This document shows positions 1 to 7,868 of a stretch of DNA of 64,000 nt, piece after piece; position 1 is the stretch's first letter; each line of letters begins with the position of its first letter. Origin of the DNA: Cellulomonas sp. URHE0023 (GTDB lineage Bacteria; Actinomycetota; Actinomycetes; Actinomycetales; Cellulomonadaceae); contig NZ_JIAN01000005.1 in NCBI RefSeq assembly GCF_000688475.1, positions 930,001 to 994,000 on the forward strand, read 5' to 3'. The translations under genes were made by a program, and so were the position numbers. The notes under the pieces were generated by a model. It worked only from the letters and a program-made list of their open reading frames with translations. It was not told where the DNA came from and did not search any database.

Positions 1-1
1 C

Positions 2-2065
2 GCACCGCACCCGACGCTCGTGCACTGGGGCGAGGAGCTCGTCGGCTCCACCGATGCCAGCCTCGCCGACCTCGCCGTCGCGGCGCGGCCGCAGCGCGTG
101 TCGGGAGGCCTCGACGAGCCCGCCCGCCCCACACTCGTGCCCACCCCCGCCGGTGGGTGGCTCGGCACGCCCGGCATCGAGGGACACCGAGACGGCGCCT
201 CGTTCAGCGTCCTGCTCCGGCTGGTCGACGTGCAGGCCAACGACCACCGGGCACTGCTCTCGCTCGTCGACGACGAAGCCGGCCTCGGCGCCCAGCTGGA
301 GCTCCGGGTCGGTCCCGCCGGCCTGGTCCACCAACGGATCACCCTGCGCAACACGGGCACCACCGCGTACACGGTCCAGTCGCTCGCCCTGTCGTTCCCG
401 GTGCCGTGGGACGCCACCGAGCTGCTCGACACCACCGGCCGTCACCTGCGGGAACGCTCGCCTCAGCGGCGCGGGTTCACCCACGGCGCGCACGTGCGCG
501 AGAGCCGTCGCGGGCGGCCGGGCGCCGACTCGACCCTGCTCCTCGCGGCGGGCCGTCCCGGCTTCGGGTTCGAACGGGGACGCGTCCACGGGATCCACGT
601 CGCCTGGAGCGGCAACCACCGGGTGCTCGCCGAGCGGTCCTCCACCGGCGACGCCGTGCTCATGGGCGGCGAGCTGCTCGTCGCGGGCGAGGTCCTCCTG
701 GCCCCGGGCGCCTCGCTCACGTCGCCGACGGTCATCGGGTCCTGGGGGGACGGGCTCAACGCACTGTCCCATCGGTTCCACGACGAGTGGCGCCGCCGCC
801 CGGCCCATCCCCGGCGCCCCCGACCCGTCACGCTGAACACCTGGGAGGCCGTGTACTTCGACCAGGACCTCGGCCGTCTCACGGCGCTCGCGGACGTGGC
901 GGCGCAGGTGGGCGTCGAGCGGTTCGTCCTCGACGACGGATGGTTCGACGGCCGCCGGGACGACACGACCAGCCTCGGCAGCTGGTACGTCGACACGCAG
1001 GTGTGGCCCCACGGGCTGCACCCGCTCGTCGACCACGTCCGGTCGCTCGGCATGGAGTTCGGGCTCTGGGTCGAGCCGGAGATGGTCAGCCCGGACAGCG
1101 ATCTCGCGCGTGCGCATCCAGACTGGATCATGCGCGGACGCATGGGCATGCCGCCGTCAGCCAGGCACCAGCAGGTCGTCGACCTCACTCACCCCGAGGC
1201 GTACGACTACATCGCGCAGCGGCTGAACGCGCTGCTCGACGAGTACCCGATCACGTACCTCAAGTGGGACCACAACCGCGACCTCGTGGACGCCGGAAGC
1301 GGTCCGCAGGGCGTCGCCCGAGTCCACGAGCACACCCTGGCGCTGTACCGGTTGATGGACTCCCTCAAGCAGGCGCACCCCGGCCTGGAGATCGAGAGCT
1401 GCGCATCGGGCGGCGCGCGCGTCGACCTGGGGATCCTCGAGCGCACGGACCGGATCTGGACCAGCGACACCCTCGACCCGCTCGAGCGGCTGGACAACCA
1501 GCGGTACACGGCTCTGGTGGTGCCGCCGGAGATGATGGGCATGCATCTCACGAGCCCCGTCGTGCACTCGACCGGCCGGACGGTCGACGTCGACTTCTCT
1601 GCCGCGGTCGCCCTGTTCGGGCACTTCGGCATCGAGTGGGACCTCACCGCGACGGACGAGAGCACTCGCGGCCGCATCGCGTCCTGGGTGGCCTACGCCA
1701 AGCAGATCCGTCCCCTCGTCGCGAGCGGACGCACGGTCGATGTGGACCACACGGACCCCGGCATCGACGTGCGCGGCATCGTCGCAGCGGACCTGAGCAG
1801 CGCGGTCTTCACCATCACGCAGACGGCGACGACCGCGGCCTACCCGCCGGGCCGCGTCCGGCTGCCGGGCCTCGACCCGGCACGCCGCTACCGGCTCCGC
1901 ACCCTCGACCCCACCGGCCCTGGGCACGACGCCGCCCAGTCACCCCTGGCCTGGCGCGCACACCCTGTCGCGCTGACCGGCCACGAGCTCGACGCCGTCG
2001 GCGTCCGGCCCCCTGTGCAGTTCCCGCAGCAGTCCACGGTGGTCGAGCTCACGGCCACCGCCTGA
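2..2065 (+). CDS. Alpha-galactosidase, GH36 family (5' end outside window)
   Basis: Hydrolyses terminal alpha-1,6-galactosides such as melibiose and raffinose; no signal peptide can be judged because the start is missing. The frame is open from base 2, and the first possible start (GTG at 20) falls inside the N-terminal beta-sandwich, so the gene almost certainly begins upstream; 687 codons are visible against about 700-730 for the family. GH36 hallmarks: DDGWFDGR, then KWDHNRD with the nucleophile Asp at 1268-1270, then CASGGARVDLG and WTSDTLD with the acid/base Asp at 1466-1468. The 33-bp gap to the downstream sugar transporter and the shared strand suggest one operon in which transporter and hydrolase act on the same alpha-galactoside. 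Family call is sure; exact substrate is inferred. Confidence 0.95.
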   Translation, partial: APHPTLVHWGEELVGSTDASLADLAVAARPQRVSGGLDEPARPTLVPTPAGGWLGTPGIEGHRDGASFSVLLRLVDVQANDHRALLSLVDDEAGLGAQLELRVGPAGLVHQRITLRNTGTTAYTVQSLALSFPVPWDATELLDTTGRHLRERSPQRRGFTHGAHVRESRRGRPGADSTLLLAAGRPGFGFERGRVHGIHVAWSGNHRVLAERSSTGDAVLMGGELLVAGEVLLAPGASLTSPTVIGSWGDGLNALSHRFHDEWRRRPAHPRRPRPVTLNTWEAVYFDQDLGRLTALADVAAQVGVERFVLDDGWFDGRRDDTTSLGSWYVDTQVWPHGLHPLVDHVRSLGMEFGLWVEPEMVSPDSDLARAHPDWIMRGRMGMPPSARHQQVVDLTHPEAYDYIAQRLNALLDEYPITYLKWDHNRDLVDAGSGPQGVARVHEHTLALYRLMDSLKQAHPGLEIESCASGGARVDLGILERTDRIWTSDTLDPLERLDNQRYTALVVPPEMMGMHLTSPVVHSTGRTVDVDFSAAVALFGHFGIEWDLTATDESTRGRIASWVAYAKQIRPLVASGRTVDVDHTDPGIDVRGIVAADLSSAVFTITQTATTAAYPPGRVRLPGLDPARRYRLRTLDPTGPGHDAAQSPLAWRAHPVALTGHELDAVGVRPPVQFPQQSTVVELTATA

Positions 2066-2098
2066 CCTGCTGCTCCATCAAGCGCGAGGAGGCGCACG

Positions 2099-3388
2099 AT
2101 GAGACACCCCACGAGGAGACGCGGGCGACCGCTCGCGGCCGCCGTGCTCGTTGCCGCACTGGCTGCGGTCGGCGGATGCGCGTCCGGCCCGTCCGACGAC
2201 GCGACCGAGCTGAACTTCTTCCAGTTCAAGGGCGAGGCGCTCGAGGACTTCAACCAGATCATCACGGACTTCGAGGCCGAGAACCCCGACATCCACGTCG
2301 TGCAGAACCAGGTCGCAGACGCCGACACGGCGATCCGGACCCTGCTCGTGAAGGGCAAGGCGCCCGACGTCATCACGCTCAACGCGAGCGGGAACTTCGG
2401 CAAGCTGGCTCAGGCCGGCGTGTTCCACGACTTCTCCGACGACCCGCTGCTCGACACGATCAACCCTGCGGTCCAGGACATCATGCGTGACCTCGGGACC
2501 CACGGTGACGAGGTCAACGGTCTGGCGTACGTCAACAACGCCGACGGGGTCATCTACAACCAGGCCATCTTCGAGCAGCAGGGGCTGGAGGTCCCCGAGA
2601 CGTGGAACGAGCTCATCGAGGTCTGCGAGAAGCTGAAGGCAGCGGGGATCACCCCGTTCTACGGCACTCTCGGCGACTCCTGGACCGCGATGCCGTCGTT
2701 CAACGGCCTCGGTGCCTACCCCGCGCAGGGCGGCTTCTTCGACAAGATGCGCGAGCAGGGCGAGGGCGTCGGCAAGGCGTCGCCGGTGTCCTTCGAGAAG
2801 GACTTCGCCACGACGCTCGACCAGCAGGCGCAGCTGTACTCGTACATGCAGGACGGGTACCGCGGGAAGACCTACGACGAAGGGAACGCGGCGTTCGCGA
2901 ACGGTGAGGTCGCGATGCTCCTGCAGGGCATCTGGGCGCTGAGCCCGGTCAAGGCCGTCAACCCCGACATCCAGGCCGGCATCTTCCCCTACCCGGCGAC
3001 CGAGGACCCCGACGACCGGGTCCTCGTGTCCGGCGTCGACGTCGCCGTCACGGTCCCGAAGAACGGTGCGAAGCACGACGCGGCCATGCGGTTCGTGAAC
3101 TACCTGTTCCAGAAGGACGTCCAGGAGAAGTTCGCCGCATCGCAGAACATGATCCCGTCCGTGAAGGGGACGCAGATCAGCGACGAACCCGCACTCCAGT
3201 CCGTGAAGCCGTACTTCGACGAGGGGCGGCTCGCCGGGTTCATCGACCACCAGATCCCGCCGAGCATCCCCCTCACCCCGACCGTCCAGCAGTTCCTCTA
3301 CGACGGGAACGCGCAGGCCGCGCTGGCCACCCTCGACAGCGAGTGGCGCAAGGTCGCCGCGCGCACCATCCCCGTGACGGGAGACTGA
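2099..3388 (+). CDS. Sugar ABC transporter substrate-binding lipoprotein (family 1, CUT1)
   Basis: Extracellular lipoprotein that captures a sugar and hands it to the two permeases downstream. 429 aa. Signal: basic N-terminus, hydrophobic stretch and lipobox AAVGGC with the lipidated Cys27. The mature part starts TELNFFQFKGE and reads as a typical SBP family 1 protein (IITDFEAENPDI; GEVAMLLQGIWAL; AMRFVNYLF). Start ATG 2099 is preceded by GAGGAGG at 2086-2092, spacing 6. It follows the alpha-galactosidase closely, which suggests an alpha-galactoside or related oligosaccharide as ligand, but the sequence does not fix the ligand. No ATPase gene accompanies the operon; in actinobacteria such importers usually share a distant MsiK-type ATPase. 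Confidence 0.95.
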   Translation: MRHPTRRRGRPLAAAVLVAALAAVGGCASGPSDDATELNFFQFKGEALEDFNQIITDFEAENPDIHVVQNQVADADTAIRTLLVKGKAPDVITLNASGNFGKLAQAGVFHDFSDDPLLDTINPAVQDIMRDLGTHGDEVNGLAYVNNADGVIYNQAIFEQQGLEVPETWNELIEVCEKLKAAGITPFYGTLGDSWTAMPSFNGLGAYPAQGGFFDKMREQGEGVGKASPVSFEKDFATTLDQQAQLYSYMQDGYRGKTYDEGNAAFANGEVAMLLQGIWALSPVKAVNPDIQAGIFPYPATEDPDDRVLVSGVDVAVTVPKNGAKHDAAMRFVNYLFQKDVQEKFAASQNMIPSVKGTQISDEPALQSVKPYFDEGRLAGFIDHQIPPSIPLTPTVQQFLYDGNAQAALATLDSEWRKVAARTIPVTGD

Positions 3389-3390
3389 CC

Positions 3391-4335
3391 ATGGCTGCAT
3401 CCGTGCCCGCTGTCCGGGCAGGTACCACCAGCACGCGCGAGAGTAAGGCGACACGCGAGACCGCCGTGCGCGTCAAGAACAAGCGCGCCCACTCCACCTA
3501 CTACTGGATGGTCTGGCCGGCGGTCATCGCCTTCGCCCTGTTCCACACCGTTCCGGTCATCACCGGCGTCTTCTACTCGCTGACCAACTACGCCGGCTAC
3601 GGCGAGTGGAACTTCGTCGGCCTGTCCAACTACGTCAACCTGTTCAAGGACGACCGCGTCCTGCAGGCCTACGGGTTCTCGTTCCTGTTCGCCATCGTCG
3701 CCACCGTCCTGACGAACGCGATCTCCCTGGCGATCGCCATGGGGCTGAACGCGAAGATCGTGGCGCGCAACTTCTTCCGCGGCGTCTACTTCGTGCCGTA
3801 CGTCCTGGCGATCCTGGTCATCGGGTACGTGTTCCAGTTCTTCTTCTCCAGCTCGCTGCCGAAGATCCTGTCCGGCATCCCGCTGATCCGGGACAACATC
3901 CTCACCAACGAGACGTGGGCGTGGACGGCGATCGTCGGGCTGGCCGTCTGGCAGGCGTGCGCCTTCACGATCATCATCTATCTCTCGGGCCTGCAGACGA
4001 TCCCCCGCGAGCTGTACGAGGCGGCATCCCTGGACGGCGCCCCGGCGTGGCGACAGTTCAGGTCGATCACGTTCCCACTGATCAGCGCGTTCTTCACGAT
4101 CAACGTCGTGCTCTCGCTCAAGGGCTTCCTCCAGGTGTTCGACCCGATCGTCGCCCTCACCAACGGCGGCCCGGGCACAGCCACCGAGTCCGTGACGCTC
4201 CTGATCTTCCGGGGCGGGTTCTCCGGCGGGGAGTTCGCCTACCAGACAGCGAACGCGGTGATCTTCTTCATCGTCATCACCATCGTGTCGCTGTTCCAGT
4301 TCAAGGTCCTGCAGCGCAGAGAGGCGGACTTCTGA
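3391..4335 (+). CDS. Sugar ABC transporter permease, MalF-like
   Basis: First membrane subunit of the CUT1 importer. 314 aa from ATG 3391, two bases after the stop of the binding-protein gene; an in-frame upstream ATG at 3343 would overlap that gene by 46 bases and is rejected. About six membrane segments follow a basic N-terminal tail of about 25 residues. The EAA loop that contacts the ATPase is visible around residue 210 (YEAASLDGAPAWRQF...ITFPL). The stop overlaps the next start by one base (TGATG). Function as a sugar permease is family knowledge; the substrate is inferred from the alpha-galactosidase upstream. Confidence 0.95.
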   Translation: MAASVPAVRAGTTSTRESKATRETAVRVKNKRAHSTYYWMVWPAVIAFALFHTVPVITGVFYSLTNYAGYGEWNFVGLSNYVNLFKDDRVLQAYGFSFLFAIVATVLTNAISLAIAMGLNAKIVARNFFRGVYFVPYVLAILVIGYVFQFFFSSSLPKILSGIPLIRDNILTNETWAWTAIVGLAVWQACAFTIIIYLSGLQTIPRELYEAASLDGAPAWRQFRSITFPLISAFFTINVVLSLKGFLQVFDPIVALTNGGPGTATESVTLLIFRGGFSGGEFAYQTANAVIFFIVITIVSLFQFKVLQRREADF

Positions 4336-5237
4336 TGACTGACGCCGTTGCCACCTTCGGCCAGGCCGAGCAGGTCGTGCCCGAACGCCGTCGCCGCTCG
4401 AAGCCGTCCGACGACGACACCCGCAAGATCAACTGGTGGGCCACCGCTCTCATCGCGGTGTGCGCCCTGACCGTCGTCGTGCCGCTGTACCTGGCGGTCG
4501 TCGTCGCACTCAAGACGCCGGACCAGCTGGCGTCCGGCACCGGCTTCGAGTGGCCGAACCCGATCCGGTGGGCGAACTTCTCCGAGGCGTGGTCCCGCAC
4601 CAACTTCTCGCAGGCCCTGACCAACACCGCGCTCATCACCGTGGGGTCGGTCGTCTTCACGCTCCTGACCAGCTCGGTGGTCGCGTACGCCCTGGCCCGC
4701 AACATGCACCGGCCCTTCTTCAAGGGCGTGTTCTTCTACCTGCTCGCGGCGCTGTTCATCCCGTTCCCGATCATCATGCTTCCCCTGGTCAAGCAGACCG
4801 CGTTCCTCGGCCTGGACAACCAGGGCGGCATGATCCTGCTCTACACGATCTACGGGCTGTCGCTGAACATCTTCATCTACACGGCGTACATCCGGTCGAT
4901 CCCGATCGAGCTGGAGGAGGCCGCCCGCGTCGACGGGGCAAGCACGTGGAGGGTGTTCCGCCAGATCATCTTCCCGCTGCTCATGCCCATGAACGCCACA
5001 GTCGGGATCCTCACGTGCGTGTGGGCGTGGAACGACTTCATCATGCCGCTGGTCGTGCTGACCGACCCGGCGGCGCGGACCCTGCCGCTCGCGCAGTACG
5101 TGTTCCAGGGCCAGTTCAACACCGACTACACCGTCGCCTTCGCGTCCTACCTGATGGCGATGGCTCCCCTGCTCGTGGTCTACATCTTCTCCCAGCGCTG
5201 GGTGATCTCCGGCGTGACCCGGGGGTCCATCAAGTAG
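4335..5237 (+). CDS. Sugar ABC transporter permease, MalG-like
   Basis: Second membrane subunit of the importer, 300 aa. Start ATG 4335 shares its A with the TGA of the previous gene, so the two are translationally coupled. Six predicted membrane segments; EAA loop near residue 194 (EEAARVDGASTWRVF...IFPLL); C-terminus SGVTRGSIK is typical for MalG-type permeases. Last gene of the operon: a hairpin lies at 5270-5307. Oddity: the stop region is partly duplicated, with CGGGGGTCCAT...GTAGC at 5220-5238 repeated at 5239-5254, so a second TAG follows shortly after the real one. Confidence 0.95.
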   Translation: MTDAVATFGQAEQVVPERRRRSKPSDDDTRKINWWATALIAVCALTVVVPLYLAVVVALKTPDQLASGTGFEWPNPIRWANFSEAWSRTNFSQALTNTALITVGSVVFTLLTSSVVAYALARNMHRPFFKGVFFYLLAALFIPFPIIMLPLVKQTAFLGLDNQGGMILLYTIYGLSLNIFIYTAYIRSIPIELEEAARVDGASTWRVFRQIIFPLLMPMNATVGILTCVWAWNDFIMPLVVLTDPAARTLPLAQYVFQGQFNTDYTVAFASYLMAMAPLLVVYIFSQRWVISGVTRGSIK

Positions 5238-5254
5238 CCGGGGGTCCATGTAGC
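5220..5254 (+). repeat. Tandem duplication spanning the stop codon of the MalG-like gene
   Basis: Two imperfect copies of CGGGGGTCCATCAAGTAGC: 5220-5238 (19 bp, containing the real TAG at 5235-5237) and 5239-5254 (16 bp, lacking three bases). A similar stop-spanning tandem repeat occurs after the MFS gene at 9102-9143. Confidence 0.8.
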
Positions 5255-5269
5255 AGGCAGCCCTCAGCC

Positions 5270-5307
5270 GGCCGGCGCTCGCGGGAGCCACCCGTCGGGC
5301 GCCGGCC
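5270..5307 (+). terminator. Hairpin terminator after the sugar ABC operon
   Basis: Perfect 9-bp arms GGCCGGCGC (5270-5278) and GCGCCGGCC (5299-5307) enclose a 20-nt loop that can form an inner CGGG/CCCG stem. No U-tract, as is common in high-GC actinobacteria. It lies between a plus-strand operon and a minus-strand gene, so it could serve both. Confidence 0.6.
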
Positions 5308-5344
5308 AGGCATCGGCTACCTCTGCCGGCGCGGGACCGGTCGG

Positions 5345-5692
5345 TCAGCCCCGGCGGCTCCAGGTCAGCATGACGAACAGGTCGCGGTCGCCCGTTCCGC
5401 CTTCCAGCACCGCGCGGGCGAGCGCCGGTCGGCCGGCCTGCTCGCACGACCAGAGCTCGAAGTCCATCCTCTGCGACCACGCGGGTGCCAGGAACCCGAG
5501 CACCGTCTCGCCGTCCATGACCTTGACGACGCCGTGCGAGGTACGGGCCAGCTGCACGGCGAACCCGCGGTCGGAGCGGTATGCGCGGCCGGGCGCCGTC
5601 GAGGGGAGGAACCCGTGGACGCGCACGGGCACGTGCCCCCCGCCCGTGGGTACGAGGCGACCGGGCAGCCGGGTCGAGGACGTCGGGTCCAT
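5345..5692 (-). CDS. Hypothetical protein, 115 aa
   Basis: I do not recognise this protein. It is probably real: codon use matches its neighbours, it fills the gap between two convergent hairpin- or stop-bounded genes, and a canonical leaderless promoter (TAGTTT at 5699-5704, then 6 nt, then ATG) stands directly in front. The protein is soluble, has no signal peptide or membrane segment, and carries a central stretch VVKVMDGETVLGFLAPAW followed by two Cys-free helices and a C-terminal FVMLTW strand. It resembles a small beta-rich domain. No operon partner. Confidence 0.6.
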   Translation of the reverse strand: MDPTSSTRLPGRLVPTGGGHVPVRVHGFLPSTAPGRAYRSDRGFAVQLARTSHGVVKVMDGETVLGFLAPAWSQRMDFELWSCEQAGRPALARAVLEGGTGDRDLFVMLTWSRRG

Positions 5693-5698
5693 GCGCGG

Positions 5699-5704
5699 AA
5701 ACTA
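5699..5704 (-). promoter_or_regulatory. -10 element, leaderless start of the 5345-5692 gene
   Basis: TAGTTT on the minus strand, six bases before ATG; no Shine-Dalgarno sequence is present. This predicts transcription starting at or next to the A of the start codon. Confidence 0.45.
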
Positions 5705-5745
5705 CTCCACCTGTCGCGTCGCGACACGCCGGAACGGTGCGAGCA

Positions 5746-6828
5746 CTACTCGATGACGACCCGGTCGCTGTCACCGTCGGACAAGAACGACGCGGTCGCG
5801 GCGCCCTCCTCGGCGAGCGCGCCCAGCTCGTGGGCGCTCAGGGCACGCACGGGTGTGACAGTCACGGTGTCCGCCTGGACCTTCCACGTCGCCGAGACGC
5901 GTCCGTCGACGAGGACGACGCGGGTGCCGGCCACGGACAGGCCGCGGTGGGCGTCGTCGACGATGCGTGTGCGGTCGTCGTAGCCGAGCAGCGCGTTGTC
6001 GAACGCGGGCAGGAACCGGACCGGCGCCGGCGTCTCGGGATCGGGGCGCGGGGCGCCGGGCAGGTCCCACAGGACGCGGCCGCGCTCGTCGCGGAACGAC
6101 ACGAGCTCGTCGCGCATCGCCTTGACGGCACCCGGCAGCCCGGCGATGCCCGACCAGGACCGGATGTCGGCGGTGGCAGCCGGGCCGTACGCGGCAAGGT
6201 AGCGGCGCACGAGGGCCTGGCCCACGAGGTCGTCGGCGGTGAGCGGGTCGATCTCCCTGCCGAGCCATGACGACAGCAGTGCGACCTGCACGCCGGCCTT
6301 GACGCGCCACAGTCCGCGTGGCGGTGTCTGGGCGACGGGGACGAGGCATGCGATCGCGAGCTCTGCATGGGCGCGCGGCCGGGGTACGGGCCATCGCGCG
6401 ACGAGCACCTGAGCGAGCTCGGACATGGATCGCGGTTCGCCGTCCGCCAGGAAGTCGCGGGCCACCTCGGCGAACTGGACCAGGTCGACGCCGTCCAGCT
6501 CGGAGCGGTAGATGCCGAGCATCCGGCCGCGGAGCATCGCGTCGTGCCGGGCCCGCCAGGCCAGCATGTCCTGCGAGGTGACCAGGTGGACGGTGCAGCG
6601 CATGAGGTGGGCCCGCACCACCTGGCGTCCGACCACGAGTGCATCCAGGGCGGACGGGTCGAACCCGTGCAGCCGGGACCACAGGCCGACGAACGGCTCC
6701 TGGGGCTCCTGCGCCTGCAGTCCGCCCAGGTGCGCGACGGCCGCAAGGACGTCGAGGTCCGCGCGTTCGAGCAGGAGCTGCCTGGCGAGCGTCGCCCGGT
6801 TCAGCGCGGGCAGTGTCAGGACGGTCAC
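5746..6828 (-). CDS. Winged-helix DNA-binding protein, HTH_42 / AlkZ-like family
   Basis: 360 aa from GTG 6828. Members of the HTH_42 (DUF1006/YcaQ/AlkZ) family contain tandem winged helices; characterised ones are DNA glycosylases that remove alkylated or cross-linked bases. The family's N-terminal start (LPALNRATLARQ) and the catalytic-loop region GGLQAQEPQEPFVGLW, a QxQ-type motif, are visible at residues 34-49. Also typical: LMRCTVHLVTSQD, and a C-terminal FLPAFDNALLGYDDR followed by a Trp-containing beta region. A weak -10-like CATCCT (6836-6841) lies 7 nt before the GTG. Single-gene unit, divergent from the DUF4406 gene. A role in repair is inferred from the family; it could equally be only a DNA-binding protein. 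Confidence 0.85.
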   Translation of the reverse strand: MTVLTLPALNRATLARQLLLERADLDVLAAVAHLGGLQAQEPQEPFVGLWSRLHGFDPSALDALVVGRQVVRAHLMRCTVHLVTSQDMLAWRARHDAMLRGRMLGIYRSELDGVDLVQFAEVARDFLADGEPRSMSELAQVLVARWPVPRPRAHAELAIACLVPVAQTPPRGLWRVKAGVQVALLSSWLGREIDPLTADDLVGQALVRRYLAAYGPAATADIRSWSGIAGLPGAVKAMRDELVSFRDERGRVLWDLPGAPRPDPETPAPVRFLPAFDNALLGYDDRTRIVDDAHRGLSVAGTRVVLVDGRVSATWKVQADTVTVTPVRALSAHELGALAEEGAATASFLSDGDSDRVVIE

Positions 6829-6881
6829 CGGACCCAGGATGGCTGGTCGACTACTGGGACGTCGAGGTCGTCTGCACGCTC

Positions 6882-6910
6882 TTGCACGTTTTTTCCGACT
6901 ATTGCATACT
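6882..6910 (+). promoter_or_regulatory. Sigma-70-type promoter of the DUF4406 gene
   Basis: TTGCAC (6882-6887), 17-bp spacer, CATACT (6905-6910), in a locally AT-rich patch that stands out from the surroundings. The ATG follows 8 nt after the -10 box and lacks a Shine-Dalgarno sequence, so the transcript is probably leaderless. Confidence 0.6.
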
Positions 6911-6918
6911 CGGTCGAT

Positions 6919-7290
6919 ATGACGACCCCACTGATGATCCTGATCGCCGGCCCGTACCGCTCCGGCACGGGCGACGACCCCGCCCTGATGGCCCAGAACC
7001 TCGAACGGCTCGAACAGGCCGCCTGGCCGATCTTCCGCAGCGGCCACGTGCCGATGATCGGCGAGTGGGTGGCACTCCCCGTCCTCAGCAGCGCGGGCGC
7101 CGCCGGTCCGTTGAGCGCACTCGCGCCGAGCGTCATGTACCCGACCGCGGAGCGCCTGCTGCAGCACTGCGACGCGGTCCTGCGCCTGGAGGGTGAGTCG
7201 ACCGGTGCCGACCAGGACGTCGCGATCGCGCACGAACGCGGCCTGCCGGTGTACCGCCGGGTCGAGGACATCCCCGGCTACGTGGCGTAG
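6919..7290 (+). CDS. DUF4406 / nucleoside deoxyribosyltransferase-like protein
   Basis: 123 aa. Opens with the strand and loop ILIAGPYRSGT characteristic of DUF4406 and related nucleoside 2-deoxyribosyltransferase folds, continues with a helix (ALMAQNLERLEQAAWPIF) and GHVPMIGEW, and ends with CDAVLRLEGESTGADQDVAIAHERGLPVY, the usual pattern of this Rossmann-like fold. A nucleotide-sugar or nucleoside substrate is likely from fold knowledge, but no specific reaction can be assigned. The start is ATG 6919 because it follows directly on a good promoter; upstream in-frame starts lie inside the neighbouring divergent gene. Confidence 0.8.
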   Translation: MTTPLMILIAGPYRSGTGDDPALMAQNLERLEQAAWPIFRSGHVPMIGEWVALPVLSSAGAAGPLSALAPSVMYPTAERLLQHCDAVLRLEGESTGADQDVAIAHERGLPVYRRVEDIPGYVA

Positions 7291-7331
7291 GGCACGGGGT
7301 GGCTCGTCTGTGCGACCCCCCGCGCACCGGC

Positions 7332-7337
7332 TACCGT
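7332..7337 (+). promoter_or_regulatory. -10 element TACCGT, leaderless start of the DUF4259 gene
   Basis: TACCGT, then 7 nt (TTTTGTC), then ATG 7345. The same TACCGT-6/7-start arrangement precedes the genes at 12917, 43387 and 55515. Confidence 0.5.
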
Positions 7338-7344
7338 TTTTGTC

Positions 7345-7767
7345 ATGGGGACCTGGGGATTCGGACCGTTCGACAACGACACCGCCGCCGACTGGGCCGG
7401 CCACCTCGACGGGGCCGCCCCCGCTGCCCGGCCCGCACTGATCCGCGAGGCACTGACAGCCGTCGTCACGGCGAAGGACTACCTCGATGCCGACGACGCC
7501 ATGAGCGCGATCGCCGCCGCCGCCGTCATCGCCGGGACACGCCCCGACGGCCCCGAGATCGACCACAACTACGGTCCGGACGCGGGCACGCTCGCCGCTC
7601 TGCAGCTCGACCGCGACCTGGACACGCTGGCCACGCAGGCGCTCGTGCGCGTCATGGACGAGGGGTCCGAGTGGCGGGAGCTGTGGGAGGAGGCGGACGA
7701 GTTCGACGACGCCCGTCGCGTGCTCGACGCGCTGCTCGCAGCCATCGAGAGCGACGGGACGTCCTGA
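7345..7767 (+). CDS. DUF4259 domain protein
   Basis: 140 aa. The N-terminus MGTWGFGPFDNDTAADW is the signature of DUF4259, a small acidic helical protein family of unknown function widespread in actinobacteria. The helical segments PALIREALTAVV and AMSAIAAAAVIAG, and the acidic C-terminus, fit the family length. Monocistronic, with its own leaderless-type promoter. No function can be given. Confidence 0.85.
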   Translation: MGTWGFGPFDNDTAADWAGHLDGAAPAARPALIREALTAVVTAKDYLDADDAMSAIAAAAVIAGTRPDGPEIDHNYGPDAGTLAALQLDRDLDTLATQALVRVMDEGSEWRELWEEADEFDDARRVLDALLAAIESDGTS

Positions 7768-7853
7768 GCCGGCCGCCGCCTGGCTCGAGGGCCGTGGCCA
7801 GGGCCACACCGCTCCGCGCAGGAATGGATCGGGCTCATCCGGCCATCCGGGGC

Positions 7854-7859
7854 TAGCGT
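7854..7859 (+). promoter_or_regulatory. -10 element of the MFS gene
   Basis: TAGCGT followed by 9 nt and GTG 7869; no Shine-Dalgarno sequence is present. The spacing is slightly longer than in the other leaderless candidates. Confidence 0.4.
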
Positions 7860-7868
7860 CTGGTCCTT

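Noticed and set aside
157..2490. Plus-strand open frame of 777 codons across the alpha-galactosidase and binding-protein genes
   Set aside because: It spans two well-supported genes in the wrong frame and consists largely of Arg/Pro/Ala.
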